DNA of 64,000 nt from CAVXHQ01 sp963789535 (GCA_963789535.1 CAWBKU010000001.1:110028-174027); one strand, 5' to 3'. Positions 17,210 through 26,270 are shown, counted from the first letter of the stretch. Notes: a model not told the origin generated them from the sequence alone. Program-made: numbers and translations.

Positions 17210-17575
17210 TCAGTTCTGAACGTCGATCTCGAGCATCGCGACACCGGACATCGCGTCCATGCCCTCGGCCATTTCGCCCGGGAACAGGACGGCGAGCACG
17301 TTGCCCACCGGGTCGCGGCTCAGCGAGACCAGCACCGCAGAGTTGGCGCCGGCCTGAACCGGAGCCGAGCCAAGCTCGTCGCCGATCTCGTCGCCGGTAT
17401 AGTCGTAGATCACAACGAAACCATCGGCCTCGGCCCGGACGGTGTTCAGCGTGATCGTCTTCGAGTTCATGTCGGCGACCATCTGGTTGCCGAAGTAGTT
17501 CTGCGCCGTCGCGGCGGTACCGAATGCGAGTGCGGTGCCAAGCGTCAGGGCGGCGAACGTGGTGCGGTAGGTCAT
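17210..17575 (-). CDS. Secreted protein, DUF7282-like
   Basis: 121 residues with a clear Sec signal peptide (cleavage after about Ala24 in GTAATAQ). The mature part is a single small beta domain with GFVVIYDYTGDEIGDELG, then a hydrophobic VLVSLSR-VGNVLAVLF strand. The pattern 'gfvvv.d....ig.s..v.aG.n..v.v.l.......l.a.l..D' recalls the DUF7282 domain of surface proteins. That match is from memory and tentative. It has its own terminator and its own gap upstream (100 bases to erpA), so it is probably monocistronic. Confidence 0.72.
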   Translation of the reverse strand: MTYRTTFAALTLGTALAFGTAATAQNYFGNQMVADMNSKTITLNTVRAEADGFVVIYDYTGDEIGDELGSAPVQAGANSAVLVSLSRDPVGNVLAVLFPGEMAEGMDAMSGVAMLEIDVQN

Positions 17576-17680
17576 TGTAATCTCCAGTATTGCTTCGTTG
17601 CAGACACAACACGCCACCGGAGGAGTTGTTCCATGACATAGTGGAAAAGGTTTCACGAAACCGCGAGCGGTATCGGCGGC

Positions 17681-18019
17681 TCAGATGGAAAAGGAGGTGC
17701 CGCAGCCGCAGGACGCCGTCGCGTTCGGGTTCTGGATGACGAACCGCGCGCCGATGAGTTCCTCGGCGAAGTCGATGGTCGCAGAGGCGAGGAACGGCAG
17801 CGAGGTGGCGTCGATCACCACCCGTTCGGACGCGAGAGCGCCGTCGCCGGTCAGAACCAGATCGTCGGCACCCGCCTCGTCGAGGTCGATTTCGTACTGA
17901 AACCCCGAACAGCCGCCGCCGGCGACGGCGATGCGCAGCGCCTTGCCCTGGGAGGCAGCCCCGATCTCGGCCAGACGCTCGAAGGCGCGGGGGGTGACTT
18001 TCGGGGGCAGGGTCAGCAT
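17681..18019 (-). CDS. erpA: Iron-sulfur cluster insertion protein ErpA (A-type carrier)
   Basis: 112 residues. An A-type scaffold that delivers [4Fe-4S] or [2Fe-2S] clusters to apo-enzymes. The three ligand cysteines are all in place: Cys37 in GGGCSGFQY, and Cys104 and Cys106 in ASCGCGTSFSI at the C-terminus. The start MLTLPPKVT at 18019 fits homologues; an in-frame extension to 18136 runs back through the divergent promoter region and is rejected. It is transcribed divergently from dgt. ErpA and IscA cannot be fully separated by sequence, but ErpA is the usual call for this stand-alone position. Confidence 0.88.
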   Translation of the reverse strand: MLTLPPKVTPRAFERLAEIGAASQGKALRIAVAGGGCSGFQYEIDLDEAGADDLVLTGDGALASERVVIDATSLPFLASATIDFAEELIGARFVIQNPNATASCGCGTSFSI

Positions 18020-18120
18020 CGGGGCCTCGCTGGGGGGAATTGGCGCTGTCGGTGGCGTCACCCCTGACATATAGGAAAAGGCAGGACGATCGACAAGCGG
18101 CCAACAGGCGAGGCAACGCC

Positions 18121-19317
18121 ATGCAGGCAATTCCACGGGCGCCCTACGCGACCGATCCCGCGCGGGCGCGGGGCAGGCTCTATGCCGAGGAGGAGAGCGC
18201 CTTTCGCTCGCCGTTCCAGCGCGACCGCGACCGGATCATCCATGCGAGCGCCTTCCGGCGGCTCAAGCACAAGACGCAGGTGTTCCTCGAGCACGAGGGC
18301 GATTATTTCCGAACCCGCCTGACCCATTCGATCGAGGTGGCGCAGGTGGCGCGCACGGTGTCGGCGGCCCTCGGCCTCGATGTGGAACTGACCGAGGCGG
18401 TGGCGCTGGCGCATGACCTTGGGCACCCCCCGTTCGGGCACACCGGGGAAGAGGCGCTGAACGCGCTGATGGCGCCCTATGGCGGGTTCGACCACAACGC
18501 GCAGGCGATCCGCATCGTCACCTCGCTCGAGCGGCACTATGCCGAATGGGACGGGCTCAACCTGACGTGGGAAACGCTGGAGGGGATCGCCAAGCACAAC
18601 GGGCCGGTCACGCCCCCGGTGCCCTATGCGCTCGCCGATTATGTCGCGCGCCACGACCTCGAACTTCACACCCACGCCAGTGCGGAGGCGCAGGTCGCCG
18701 CATTGTCGGACGACATCGCCTACAATCACCACGACCTGCACGATGGCCTGCGGGCGGAACTGTTCTCGACCGACGAGCTTGCCGCCCTGCCGGTCCTGCG
18801 GGAGTGTTTCGCCGAGGTCGACGCGACCTGGCCCGACCTCAATTATTACCGCCGCCGTCACGAGGCGCTGCGGCGGTTCTTCGGCATCCTCGTCGAGGAT
18901 GTGATCGTGCTGGCACGGGCGACGCTGGCGCAGGCGGCACCGCGGTCGGTGGAGGATGTCCGCCACGCGGGGCGGATGATGATCCGGTTCTCGGACGGGC
19001 TCTGGTCGGACCTGAAGGAAATCCGCGCGTTCCTCTTTACCCGGATGTATCGCGCCCCCGAGGTGGTGCGGATGCGGCGCGAGGTGACGGCGATGATCGA
19101 GGATCTGTTCCCGCTGTTCATGGCCCAGCCCGGGGAATTGCCGAAACAATGGCGCAAGGACGTGGCCGAGGCGGCGGACGAGACCGCACTGGCGCGGATC
19201 GTGGCCGATTACATCGCCGGCATGACCGACCGCTTTGCGATCCAGAGCCACGCACGGCTATGCGGCGGCACCCTCACGGCGCGCGGCGTCGATCCCGGCG
19301 ACGGGGTGTCGCGGTAG
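18121..19317 (+). CDS. dgt: Deoxyguanosinetriphosphate triphosphohydrolase-like protein
   Basis: 398 residues. HD-domain phosphohydrolase of the dGTPase family, which removes triphosphate from dNTPs. Metal ligands are seen as His69 (TRLTHSIEVAQVAR), His98-Asp99 (ALAHDLGHPPFGH) and, further on, the SDDIAYNHHDL segment. The N-terminal DRDRIIHASAFRRLKHKTQVF motif is diagnostic. It belongs to the shorter group found in alphaproteobacteria, often called 'dGTPase-like' because specificity was not shown for each member. The start at 18121 excludes 27 upstream codons. The last 60 bases overlap the convergent membrane gene. Confidence 0.93.
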   Translation: MQAIPRAPYATDPARARGRLYAEEESAFRSPFQRDRDRIIHASAFRRLKHKTQVFLEHEGDYFRTRLTHSIEVAQVARTVSAALGLDVELTEAVALAHDLGHPPFGHTGEEALNALMAPYGGFDHNAQAIRIVTSLERHYAEWDGLNLTWETLEGIAKHNGPVTPPVPYALADYVARHDLELHTHASAEAQVAALSDDIAYNHHDLHDGLRAELFSTDELAALPVLRECFAEVDATWPDLNYYRRRHEALRRFFGILVEDVIVLARATLAQAAPRSVEDVRHAGRMMIRFSDGLWSDLKEIRAFLFTRMYRAPEVVRMRREVTAMIEDLFPLFMAQPGELPKQWRKDVAEAADETALARIVADYIAGMTDRFAIQSHARLCGGTLTARGVDPGDGVSR

Positions 19318-20406
19318 CGGGGCGGGGCGCAGCCGCAGGGCAATGGCGCCGGCGAAGGCGAACGCCACGACGAGGGCGATGCCGCTGACGCGCAGGACCA
19401 TCCCCCTGAAAGCAGAGGCCCCGCCGTCGTAGGCAGCCACCGCCACGTCGGACGCGGACCATAGTCCCGCGACGAGGACCATCAGTGTCGCCAGGGCTAC
19501 GGCGTGGAGGGCCAAGACTGCAACCGGCAGCCGCGTCGTCCCGTCTGCCGCCGCAGCCAGCAGGCCGAAGGCGATGACGCTGCCCCAGAGCAGATGCTGC
19601 AACGAGATCGCCACGTCGCGGGGCGGATAGCCCAGAGCCGCCGCGTTGTAGGTGACGAGCGCCAACGTCGCGACGACGGTGCCGAGCAGCAGGTAGAAGG
19701 TCCGCAGCCGGAACGCGACGCTGAGCGAAAAGCAGAGCCATGCCAGAAGAACGACGACGGCGGGCAGATAGTCGATCTGGCGCAGGTATTGCAGCACTCC
19801 CTGCGCCGACCGCGCGGCGTCGGGGCCGAGCAGGAAGTCGGCCCGCGGCGTGTCGGGCACCACCGACAGCACGGCCAGCACCGCGACGGCCCGGGCCACG
19901 CGGCGGCCGGCGATGTCTTCGGCGGTCATCACCGCCGCAGCGCCGAGCCACAGGGCGAAGATCACCGGGACCGTGAGCGGCGCAACGGAAAAGTCGTCGA
20001 GGATGAAGAAGGCTTCGAATGCCACGCCGGGCGCCGTCCCCCACCAGCCGAGCGCGTCGACGAAGGCGGGAACCAGGGCCAGCGCGAGGATGAAGGCGGC
20101 GAGCCCCGCGAGGACGAGCCAGACCAGCCCCACCCAGAGCGCCGCCAGCCGCGCCGCCGAGCCGCTGCGCCCGTGGCGTGCCATGCGGGCGACGGTCAGC
20201 AGGCCGAGGGCCACCATCGGCAACAGATGCGCGAAGGATGTGACGCTCTCGACGTAGGCGTTGGGGATTACCCGATCTAGCCGCACGGACAACGCGTCGA
20301 ACGTGCCCGGGTCCGCGAACCAGATGAGCCAGGCATAGGCCGCCGCCACGCCGAGGCCCGTGACCAGCACCACCCCGAAGATCGTTCCGCGCAATGCGCC
20401 CGTCAT
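19258..20406 (-). CDS. Multi-pass membrane protein of unknown function
   Basis: 382 residues with about nine or ten hydrophobic helices spread over the whole length. Examples are FGVVLVTGLGVAAAYAWLI near the N-terminus, LAALWVGLVWLVLAGLAAF and TFYLLLGTVVATLALVTYNA. No transporter or enzyme signature is visible. One loop (DTPRADFLLGPDAARSAQG) is soluble, and a DUF4153- or DUF4173-like identity is possible but not claimed. Its 3' end runs 60 bases into the convergent dgt gene. Hydrophobic patterning continues almost to the stop, but a shorter true end (or a frame error) cannot be excluded. Confidence 0.65.
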   Translation of the reverse strand: MTGALRGTIFGVVLVTGLGVAAAYAWLIWFADPGTFDALSVRLDRVIPNAYVESVTSFAHLLPMVALGLLTVARMARHGRSGSAARLAALWVGLVWLVLAGLAAFILALALVPAFVDALGWWGTAPGVAFEAFFILDDFSVAPLTVPVIFALWLGAAAVMTAEDIAGRRVARAVAVLAVLSVVPDTPRADFLLGPDAARSAQGVLQYLRQIDYLPAVVVLLAWLCFSLSVAFRLRTFYLLLGTVVATLALVTYNAAALGYPPRDVAISLQHLLWGSVIAFGLLAAAADGTTRLPVAVLALHAVALATLMVLVAGLWSASDVAVAAYDGGASAFRGMVLRVSGIALVVAFAFAGAIALRLRPAPLPRHPVAGIDAARREGAAA

Positions 20407-20555
20407 CGCCGCCTCTCGCCGTCCCCGGCGCCACCCTGCGCCGTTGTCCGCGCACATTGACGCGCGGCGCGTCCGTGGTAAACCGCCCTTCTCTCCAACG
20501 CCCGCCCACCATTGCCGGACATATCGGCCCGCGGCGCGACCACAGGACCAGACCG

Positions 20556-22298
20556 ATGAACCTCTTCGCCGACATCCGCGCCCTCGTCATGGACAGCCTC
20601 GACACGCTCGAGGCGCGCGGCAAGCTGCCCGGTGGCCTCGCGCGCGACGCCGTGACCGTCGAGCCGCCGCGCGATGCGGGGCATGGCGACATGGCGACGA
20701 ACGCGGCGATGGTGCTGGCCAAGCCGGCCGCGATGCAGCCGCGCGCCATCGCAGAGGCTCTGGCCGAACTGCTCCTCGCCGATCCGCGGATCACCGAGGC
20801 GCAGGTGGCGGGACCGGGGTTCCTCAACCTGCGGCTGGCGGATGCGGCGTGGCAGGGGGTCGTGACAAGGGCGCTGACCGATCCCGGCTATGGCCGCTCG
20901 ACGCTGGGGCAGGGCAGGCGGGTGATGGTCGAATACGTCTCGGCCAACCCCACCGGCCCGCTGCACGTCGGCCATACCCGGGGCGCGGTCTTCGGCGATG
21001 CGCTGGCGGGCCTTCTGGCCTATGCCGGCTGGGAGGTGACGCGGGAATACTACATCAACGACGGCGGCGCGCAGGTCGACGTGCTGGCGCGGTCCGCCTA
21101 CGAACGCTACCGCGAGGCCTGCGGCCAGTCGGCGGAACTGTCCGAGGGTCTCTATCCGGGCGATTACCTCGTCCCCGTGGGCGCGGCGATGAAGGAGAAA
21201 TGGGGCGACACCCTGCTCGACAAGGGCGAGCAATACTGGCTAGCGGACGTGCGGGAATTCGCCACCGGGGCGATGATGACGCTGATCCGCGCCGATCTGG
21301 CGCTCCTGAACATCGAGATGGACAGCTTCTTTTCGGAAAAGTCGCTCTATGGCACGGGCCGGATCGAAGAGGCGATCCAGACCCTCGACGCGAAGGGTCT
21401 GATCTATCGCGGCACCCTCGAGCCGCCGAAGGGCAAGACCCCCGAGGACTGGGAGCCGCGCGAGCAGGTGCTGTTCCGGTCCACCGCGCATGGCGACGAC
21501 GTGGACCGGCCGGTGGCGAAATCGGACGGCTCGTGGACCTATTTCGCGCCCGACATCGCCTATCACCACGACAAGATCACGCGCGGGTTCGATGCCCTGA
21601 TCGACGTGTTCGGCGCCGACCATGGCGGCTATGTGAAGCGGATGAAGGCCGCCGTCTCGGCGCTGTCGGACGGCACGGTGCCCCTCGATATCAAGCTGAC
21701 GCAACTGGTGAAGCTCTGGCAGAACGGCGAGCCGTTCAAGATGAGCAAGCGGGCGGGCAATTTCGTGATGCTGCGCGATCTGGTCGAACAGGTCGGCCCG
21801 GACGTGACGCGGTTCCACATGCTGACGCGCAAGAACGACGCGGCCCTCGATTTCGACTTCGACAAAGTGTCCGAGCAGAGCAAGGACAACCCGGTCTTCT
21901 ACGTGCAATACGCCCACGCCCGCGTCCATTCGGTGCTGCGCAAGGCGGCCGAGGCGGGGCTCGACGTGGGCGATACGGCGTTGGCGGCGACCGACCTGTC
22001 CGGTCTGACGCATGACGCGCAACTGAAACTTGCGCGGCGCATCGCCGAATGGCCGCGTCTGGTCGAGATCGCGGCGCGCACCAACGAGCCGCACCGGATC
22101 GCCTTCTATCTCTATGATCTTGCGTCCGATTTCCACTCGCTGTGGAACGCTGGAAACGACAACGACGACCTGCGGTTCCTGACCGAGGGTGACGTGGGCG
22201 CAACATCGGCGAAAATCGCGCTGATCCGGGCGGCCAGCGTTGTGATTTCGGCCGGACTCGGTATCCTTGGGGTGACGCCGCTGGAACAGATGCGCTGA
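20556..22298 (+). CDS. argS: Arginyl-tRNA synthetase
   Basis: 580 residues, full length class Ia enzyme charging tRNA-Arg. The N-terminal Arg-tRNA-synthetase domain (about 1-110) is followed by the HIGH motif as HVGH at 137-140 (NPTGPLHVGHTRGA). The KMSKS loop is present as KMSKRAG near 394, and the C-terminal anticodon-binding DALR domain ends GVTPLEQMR. Start ATG 20556 is preceded by a long divergent gap to the membrane gene. It heads a plus-strand run continuing through the SPOR gene, nagZ, scpA and scpB. Confidence 0.96.
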   Translation: MNLFADIRALVMDSLDTLEARGKLPGGLARDAVTVEPPRDAGHGDMATNAAMVLAKPAAMQPRAIAEALAELLLADPRITEAQVAGPGFLNLRLADAAWQGVVTRALTDPGYGRSTLGQGRRVMVEYVSANPTGPLHVGHTRGAVFGDALAGLLAYAGWEVTREYYINDGGAQVDVLARSAYERYREACGQSAELSEGLYPGDYLVPVGAAMKEKWGDTLLDKGEQYWLADVREFATGAMMTLIRADLALLNIEMDSFFSEKSLYGTGRIEEAIQTLDAKGLIYRGTLEPPKGKTPEDWEPREQVLFRSTAHGDDVDRPVAKSDGSWTYFAPDIAYHHDKITRGFDALIDVFGADHGGYVKRMKAAVSALSDGTVPLDIKLTQLVKLWQNGEPFKMSKRAGNFVMLRDLVEQVGPDVTRFHMLTRKNDAALDFDFDKVSEQSKDNPVFYVQYAHARVHSVLRKAAEAGLDVGDTALAATDLSGLTHDAQLKLARRIAEWPRLVEIAARTNEPHRIAFYLYDLASDFHSLWNAGNDNDDLRFLTEGDVGATSAKIALIRAASVVISAGLGILGVTPLEQMR

Positions 22299-22378
22299 AG
22301 CGCACGCCCGCGGCCGACGATGAGGCAGAGCAGGAAGCCGGTATCCGCCCTTGGTGCGTGCCGGGCATGAGGCGACAG

Positions 22379-23668
22379 ATGGCAGACATGACGAACGGCC
22401 CGATGCGGGCATCAGCAGGCATGCGACAGCGGGCCGAGTTGCGCGCGCCCACCCGCGCCGGGCACGAGGCGCCGCGCGCCCGCGACGACTATGCGGCCTA
22501 CGCCGCGCCGCGCCGCGCGCCCGCCTACGACGTTCCCGAACCGCGCGGCCGCGACGAACATGCGGCCTACGGCGCGCCGCGCCGCGCGCCCGCCTACGAC
22601 GTTCCCGAACCGCAGCCCTATGCCGAGGCGCCGCCCCGCCCGGCGGCACCGCCACTGGCCGTGCGGCTGGGCCGGCTCACCCAGCACACGGGCGCGATCG
22701 TTTCGGTGGCGCTGCTCCTCGGGATGGGTGTCTGGGGCTATAGACTCGTGGTGCGCGACGTGACGGGTATTCCCGTGGTCCGCGCCGCCCAGACCGCGAT
22801 GCGCGAGGCGCCTGCCGATCCGGGCGGCAACCTCGCGCTCAACACCGGCCTTGCCGTCAATGCCGTGGCCGCACTCGGTCAGGCAGGCGCGCCCGAGGAC
22901 CGGCTGATGCTCGCCCCCGCCAATTCCGACCTGACCGAAGAGGACCTCATGTCCCAGCCGACCGCCGAGCGCGACGAGGTCGCCCCGGGCAACATCGACG
23001 CCGAGGTGCTGACGGTCACGACGCTGGGCGAGGAGGCGCTGGCCGCCGCGACGCCAGCGGCGCTCTCCGAACCGGCCCTGCCGGCGCCGGGTCAGCCGAT
23101 GACGGCGGACGACGTGCTGGCGCTTGCCGATCAGATCGCGGCGGGGGCTGCGCCGCTGACCGACCTTGCGCAGGGCACCGACGTTCCCCCGGTCGTAAGC
23201 CTCGCGGGGGCCGACGCGGTCACCGCGGCGCTGGCCGAGGCGAGCACCGCGCCGGCCGGCGGCGCCGTCGTTGCCGCCGATGTTCCGGGCGTCGCCCGCG
23301 CGCTGCGCCCGCCGTCGCGGCCCTCGGGCCTCGTCGTCGCGTCGGCATCCGCGGCCGCCGTGCCGGTCGCCGCACCGGCGGCGCCGGCGGCACCGGCGGC
23401 ACCCCTCGTCATTCCCGCAGGGGCCACGCTGGTGCAGCTCGGCGCCTTCGAGACCGCCGAACTCGCCGCCGCCGAATGGGCCACCCTCTCGGGCCGCTTT
23501 GCCGAATTCATGGGCGGCAAGGATCGCGTCATCCAGCAGGCGACGAGCGGCGGGCGCCCGTTCTTTCGGCTGCGGGCGATGGGCTTTGCCGATTTCGACG
23601 ACGCGTCGCGGTTCTGCGCCGCCCTCGTCGCCGAAAACGCGCTCTGCATCCCGGTGGCGGGCGGCTGA
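22379..23668 (+). CDS. SPOR-domain membrane protein
   Basis: About 429 residues. The N-terminal cytoplasmic part (1-100) is rich in Arg, Pro, Ala and Tyr and contains two 23-residue tandem repeats. One membrane helix follows at about 104-123 (AIVSVALLLGMGVWGY). A long, low-complexity Ala/Pro/Val periplasmic linker leads to a C-terminal SPOR domain (about 350-425; LVQLGAFETAELAAAEW to FCAALVAENALCIPV), which binds denuded peptidoglycan at division sites. Starts at GTG 22358, ATG 22367 or ATG 22379 are possible; 22379 is chosen provisionally. The stop overlaps nagZ (TGATG), linking it to cell-wall turnover. Confidence 0.85.
   Translation: MADMTNGPMRASAGMRQRAELRAPTRAGHEAPRARDDYAAYAAPRRAPAYDVPEPRGRDEHAAYGAPRRAPAYDVPEPQPYAEAPPRPAAPPLAVRLGRLTQHTGAIVSVALLLGMGVWGYRLVVRDVTGIPVVRAAQTAMREAPADPGGNLALNTGLAVNAVAALGQAGAPEDRLMLAPANSDLTEEDLMSQPTAERDEVAPGNIDAEVLTVTTLGEEALAAATPAALSEPALPAPGQPMTADDVLALADQIAAGAAPLTDLAQGTDVPPVVSLAGADAVTAALAEASTAPAGGAVVAADVPGVARALRPPSRPSGLVVASASAAAVPVAAPAAPAAPAAPLVIPAGATLVQLGAFETAELAAAEWATLSGRFAEFMGGKDRVIQQATSGGRPFFRLRAMGFADFDDASRFCAALVAENALCIPVAGG
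22493..22630 (+). repeat. Two tandem 69-base repeats inside the SPOR gene
   Basis: Units 22493-22561 and 22562-22630 are nearly identical over their first 53 bases and encode AAYAAPRRAPAYDVPEP and AAYGAPRRAPAYDVPEP. The following six residues differ (RGRDEH against QPYAEA). The repeat is in frame and lies in the cytoplasmic N-terminal region. Confidence 0.85.
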
Positions 23669-24663
23669 TGGGGCATGTCGCGGCGATCTTCGGCGTCTCG
23701 GGCACGGCCCTGACGCCGGACGAGCGCGCCTTTATCCGCGACGTGGCCCCCTGGGGATTCATCCTCTTTGCCCGCAACGTCGCCACGCCCGGGCAGTTGC
23801 GGACCCTGACCGCCGACCTGCGCGAGACCGCGGGCTGGCAGGCGCCGATCCTCATCGACCAGGAGGGCGGGCGTGTGCAGCGGATGCGCGCGCCCCATTG
23901 GCGCGAGTTCCTCCCCGCGCTCGACCAGATGGCCCGGGCCCGCGATCCGATGCGCGCCCAATGGGTCCGCAACCGGCTGATCGCCGATGACCTCTACGGT
24001 GTCGGCATCGACGTGAACTGCGCGCCGCTGGCCGATCTGGTCGAGGACGAGAGCCATCCGGTGCTGCGCAACCGCCTTTACGGCAGCGACGTCGCCACCG
24101 TCATCGGGGCCGCGCGCGCGGCTGCCGACGCGTTTCTGGCGGGGGGCGTGTTGCCGGTCCTGAAGCATATTCCCGGCTATGGCCGCGCCCGCGTCGACGG
24201 CCATCTGGCGCTGCCGCGCGTGCGGGTCAGCCGCGAGGCGCTCGAGGCGCATGATTTCGCGCCGTTCCACGCGTTGCGCGACATCCGGATGGGGATGACG
24301 GCCCATATCGTCATGGAGGCGATCGACCCGGACAATGCGGCCACCGTTTCCGCGCCGGTGATGGACGCGATCCGCGAGGACATCGGCTTTCAGGGGCTGA
24401 TGCTGACAGACGACATCTCGATGGAGGCGCTGTCGGGCAGCGTCGCGGAACGCGCTGCGGCGGCGATCGAGGCGGGTTGCGATCTGGTGCTGCATTCCAA
24501 CGGCAAACTCGAGGAGATGCAGGCCGTTGCCGCCGTATCGGGCCAGATGAGCGACACGGCCCTCGACCGCGCCGGGGCCGCCCTTGCCGAACGCCGCGCG
24601 CCCGAGGCGATCGACGCCCGCGCGCTCGAGGCCGAACTCGCCGCCCTGCTGCACGCGGCCTAG
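23668..24663 (+). CDS. nagZ: Beta-N-acetylhexosaminidase (NagZ)
   Basis: 331 residues, GH3 family. It removes GlcNAc from anhydromuropeptides in the cytosol during peptidoglycan recycling. Landmarks: LIDQEGGRVQRM near 63-73, K166-H167 and the catalytic loop with Asp177 and His179, then the nucleophile in LTDDISM (Asp248). The usual loop text is KH-PGHG-DSH. Here it is KHIPGYG...DGH, with His replaced by Tyr171 and Ser by Gly178, while the Asp and His of the dyad remain. Start ATG overlaps the SPOR stop; scpA follows two bases after the stop. Confidence 0.92.
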   Translation: MGHVAAIFGVSGTALTPDERAFIRDVAPWGFILFARNVATPGQLRTLTADLRETAGWQAPILIDQEGGRVQRMRAPHWREFLPALDQMARARDPMRAQWVRNRLIADDLYGVGIDVNCAPLADLVEDESHPVLRNRLYGSDVATVIGAARAAADAFLAGGVLPVLKHIPGYGRARVDGHLALPRVRVSREALEAHDFAPFHALRDIRMGMTAHIVMEAIDPDNAATVSAPVMDAIREDIGFQGLMLTDDISMEALSGSVAERAAAAIEAGCDLVLHSNGKLEEMQAVAAVSGQMSDTALDRAGAALAERRAPEAIDARALEAELAALLHAA

Positions 24664-24665
24664 GC

Positions 24666-25475
24666 ATGTCCGGCGCCCCGACCGATGATTTCGACACCGC
24701 ACCGGACCTCGGCGTCGCGGAGCGCCTTGCCGCCGAGGCATTGATCGTCGATGTCGACGGCTACGAAGGGCCGCTCGACCTGCTCCTCGCGATGGGGCGC
24801 ACGCAGAAGGTCGATTTGCGGCAGATCTCGATCCTGCAACTGGCGCAGCAATACCTGAAATTCATCGAGCAGGCCCGCGACCTGCGGATCGAACTGGCCG
24901 CCGATTATCTGGTGATGGCCGCCTGGCTCGCGTTCCTGAAATCGCGGCTGCTGCTGCCGCCCGATCCGACCGCGGAGGGGCCGTCGGGCGAGGATCTGGC
25001 CGCACATCTGGCGTTTCAGCTCGAGCGGCTGGCCGCGATGCGCGCCGTGGCGGCGCGGCTGATGGCGCGCGACCAGTTGGGGCGCGACTTCTTTGCGCGC
25101 GGGGCCACGCAGACCGTCACCCGGGTCCGCGAGGTGCGCTATTCCGCCTCGCTCCTCGATCTGATGCAGGCCTATGCGCGGATCCGCACCAAAGACGATT
25201 TCCGGCCCTTCGTCATGGACCGGGTGTCGGTCTTTACCATGGAAGAGGCGCTGGAGCGGATGCGCGGCCTGATCGGCTTTGCCGGCGACTGGACCGATAT
25301 CTCGACCTGGCTGCCGGACGGCTGGGGCAGCGATCCCCAACGGCGGCGCTCGGCGACGGCCTCGACCTTTGCCGCCTCTCTCGAGCTCGCCAAGGAGGGC
25401 CGGGTCGAGTTGCGCCAGTCGGGTGCCTTCGCGCCGGTCGAACTGCGCCGGAAGAACCGCGATGACCGACGCTGA
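24666..25475 (+). CDS. scpA: Segregation and condensation protein A
   Basis: 269 residues. ScpA is the kleisin that bridges SMC heads in the chromosome-condensing complex with ScpB. The N-terminal kleisin region contains DGYEGPLDLLLAMGRTQKVDL (about 34-53), the family signature, and the C-terminal winged-helix part ends in a basic tail. The middle region (LERLAAMRAVAARLMARDQL) is a linker helix. It lies two bases after nagZ and overlaps scpB by 14 bases, a normal kleisin-operon arrangement. Confidence 0.93.
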   Translation: MSGAPTDDFDTAPDLGVAERLAAEALIVDVDGYEGPLDLLLAMGRTQKVDLRQISILQLAQQYLKFIEQARDLRIELAADYLVMAAWLAFLKSRLLLPPDPTAEGPSGEDLAAHLAFQLERLAAMRAVAARLMARDQLGRDFFARGATQTVTRVREVRYSASLLDLMQAYARIRTKDDFRPFVMDRVSVFTMEEALERMRGLIGFAGDWTDISTWLPDGWGSDPQRRRSATASTFAASLELAKEGRVELRQSGAFAPVELRRKNRDDRR

Positions 25476-26118
25476 CGACCGCCGGGCGGCGCGGGCGCGC
25501 GAGCCGGGCCTGTTCGCGGCACCGCCGATGGCCGAGCAGGAGCGGATGGTCGAGGCGATCCTGTTCGCCAGTGCCGAGCCGGTGACGATTGCCGACCTCG
25601 CGGGCCGGATGCCGCATGGCTGCGAGCCCGGCGATGCCCTCGAACACCTGCGCCACCGCTATGCGGGGCGCGGCGTGCAGGTTGTCCGCGTCGGCGAGGC
25701 CTGGGCGATGCGCACCGCCGCCGACCTCGGGTTCCTCATGCAGCGCGAGACCGTCGAGACCCGCAAGCTCAGCCGCGCCGCGATCGAGACGCTGGCGATC
25801 GTCGCCTATCACCAACCCGTCACGCGCGCCGAGATCGAGGAGATCCGCGGCGTCTCGGTGTCGCGCGGCACGGTGGATCAGTTGATCGAGATGGAATGGA
25901 TCCGCTTTGGCCGCCGCAAGATGACGCCGGGGCGGCCCGTCACCTTCGTCGTGACGCAGAATTTCCTCGACCACTTCGGCCTCGAGACGGCGCGCGATCT
26001 GCCGGGGTTGAAGGAATTGCGCTCCGCGGGTCTGCTGGATAACCGCCCCGTGCCGGGCACGCCCGATCCGGACGACGAGGACACGGCCCAGCCGCCGCTG
26101 TTCGGAGAGGACGGCTGA
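25462..26118 (+). CDS. scpB: Segregation and condensation protein B
   Basis: 218 residues. Two winged-helix domains can be seen. The first is around MVEAILFASAEPVTIADLA. The second is around LSRAAIETLAIVAYHQPVTRAEIEEIRGVSV, the ScpB signature, followed by MEWIRFGRRKMTPGRPVTF. The C-terminal tail is acidic (PDPDDEDTAQPP). It binds ScpA as a dimer. The start overlaps the end of scpA, and its stop overlaps the next small gene (TGATG). Confidence 0.93.
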   Translation: MTDADDRRAARAREPGLFAAPPMAEQERMVEAILFASAEPVTIADLAGRMPHGCEPGDALEHLRHRYAGRGVQVVRVGEAWAMRTAADLGFLMQRETVETRKLSRAAIETLAIVAYHQPVTRAEIEEIRGVSVSRGTVDQLIEMEWIRFGRRKMTPGRPVTFVVTQNFLDHFGLETARDLPGLKELRSAGLLDNRPVPGTPDPDDEDTAQPPLFGEDG

Positions 26119-26270
26119 TGCGCCTTTTGCTGATGCTGGTGCGGATGGTGCTGCGGCGGATCGTGGGGCTTGCGATTTCGCTGCTGATCTGGGTGATCTT
26201 CGGACGCTCGCGGATGGGGCGCAACGTGAAGATGTCGCTGAACCTGCTGCGGCGGTTCGCGCGGTTCTAG
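26118..26270 (+). CDS. Small basic membrane-associated protein (50 aa)
   Basis: 50 residues, MRLLLMLVRMVLRRIVGLAI to LLRRFARF. A hydrophobic helix (about 16-28) lies between Arg/Lys-rich ends, suggesting a peripheral or single-pass membrane peptide. Its ATG overlaps the scpB stop by one base, so it belongs to the scp operon. No family recognised. The tight coupling and clean start support expression. Confidence 0.62.
   Translation: MRLLLMLVRMVLRRIVGLAISLLIWVIFGRSRMGRNVKMSLNLLRRFARF

Noticed and set aside
15988..17244. A 418-residue ExoIII-secreted protein fusion
   Set aside because: Created by the +1 frameshift in xth; the corrected frames separate into two ordinary genes with an ATGA overlap.
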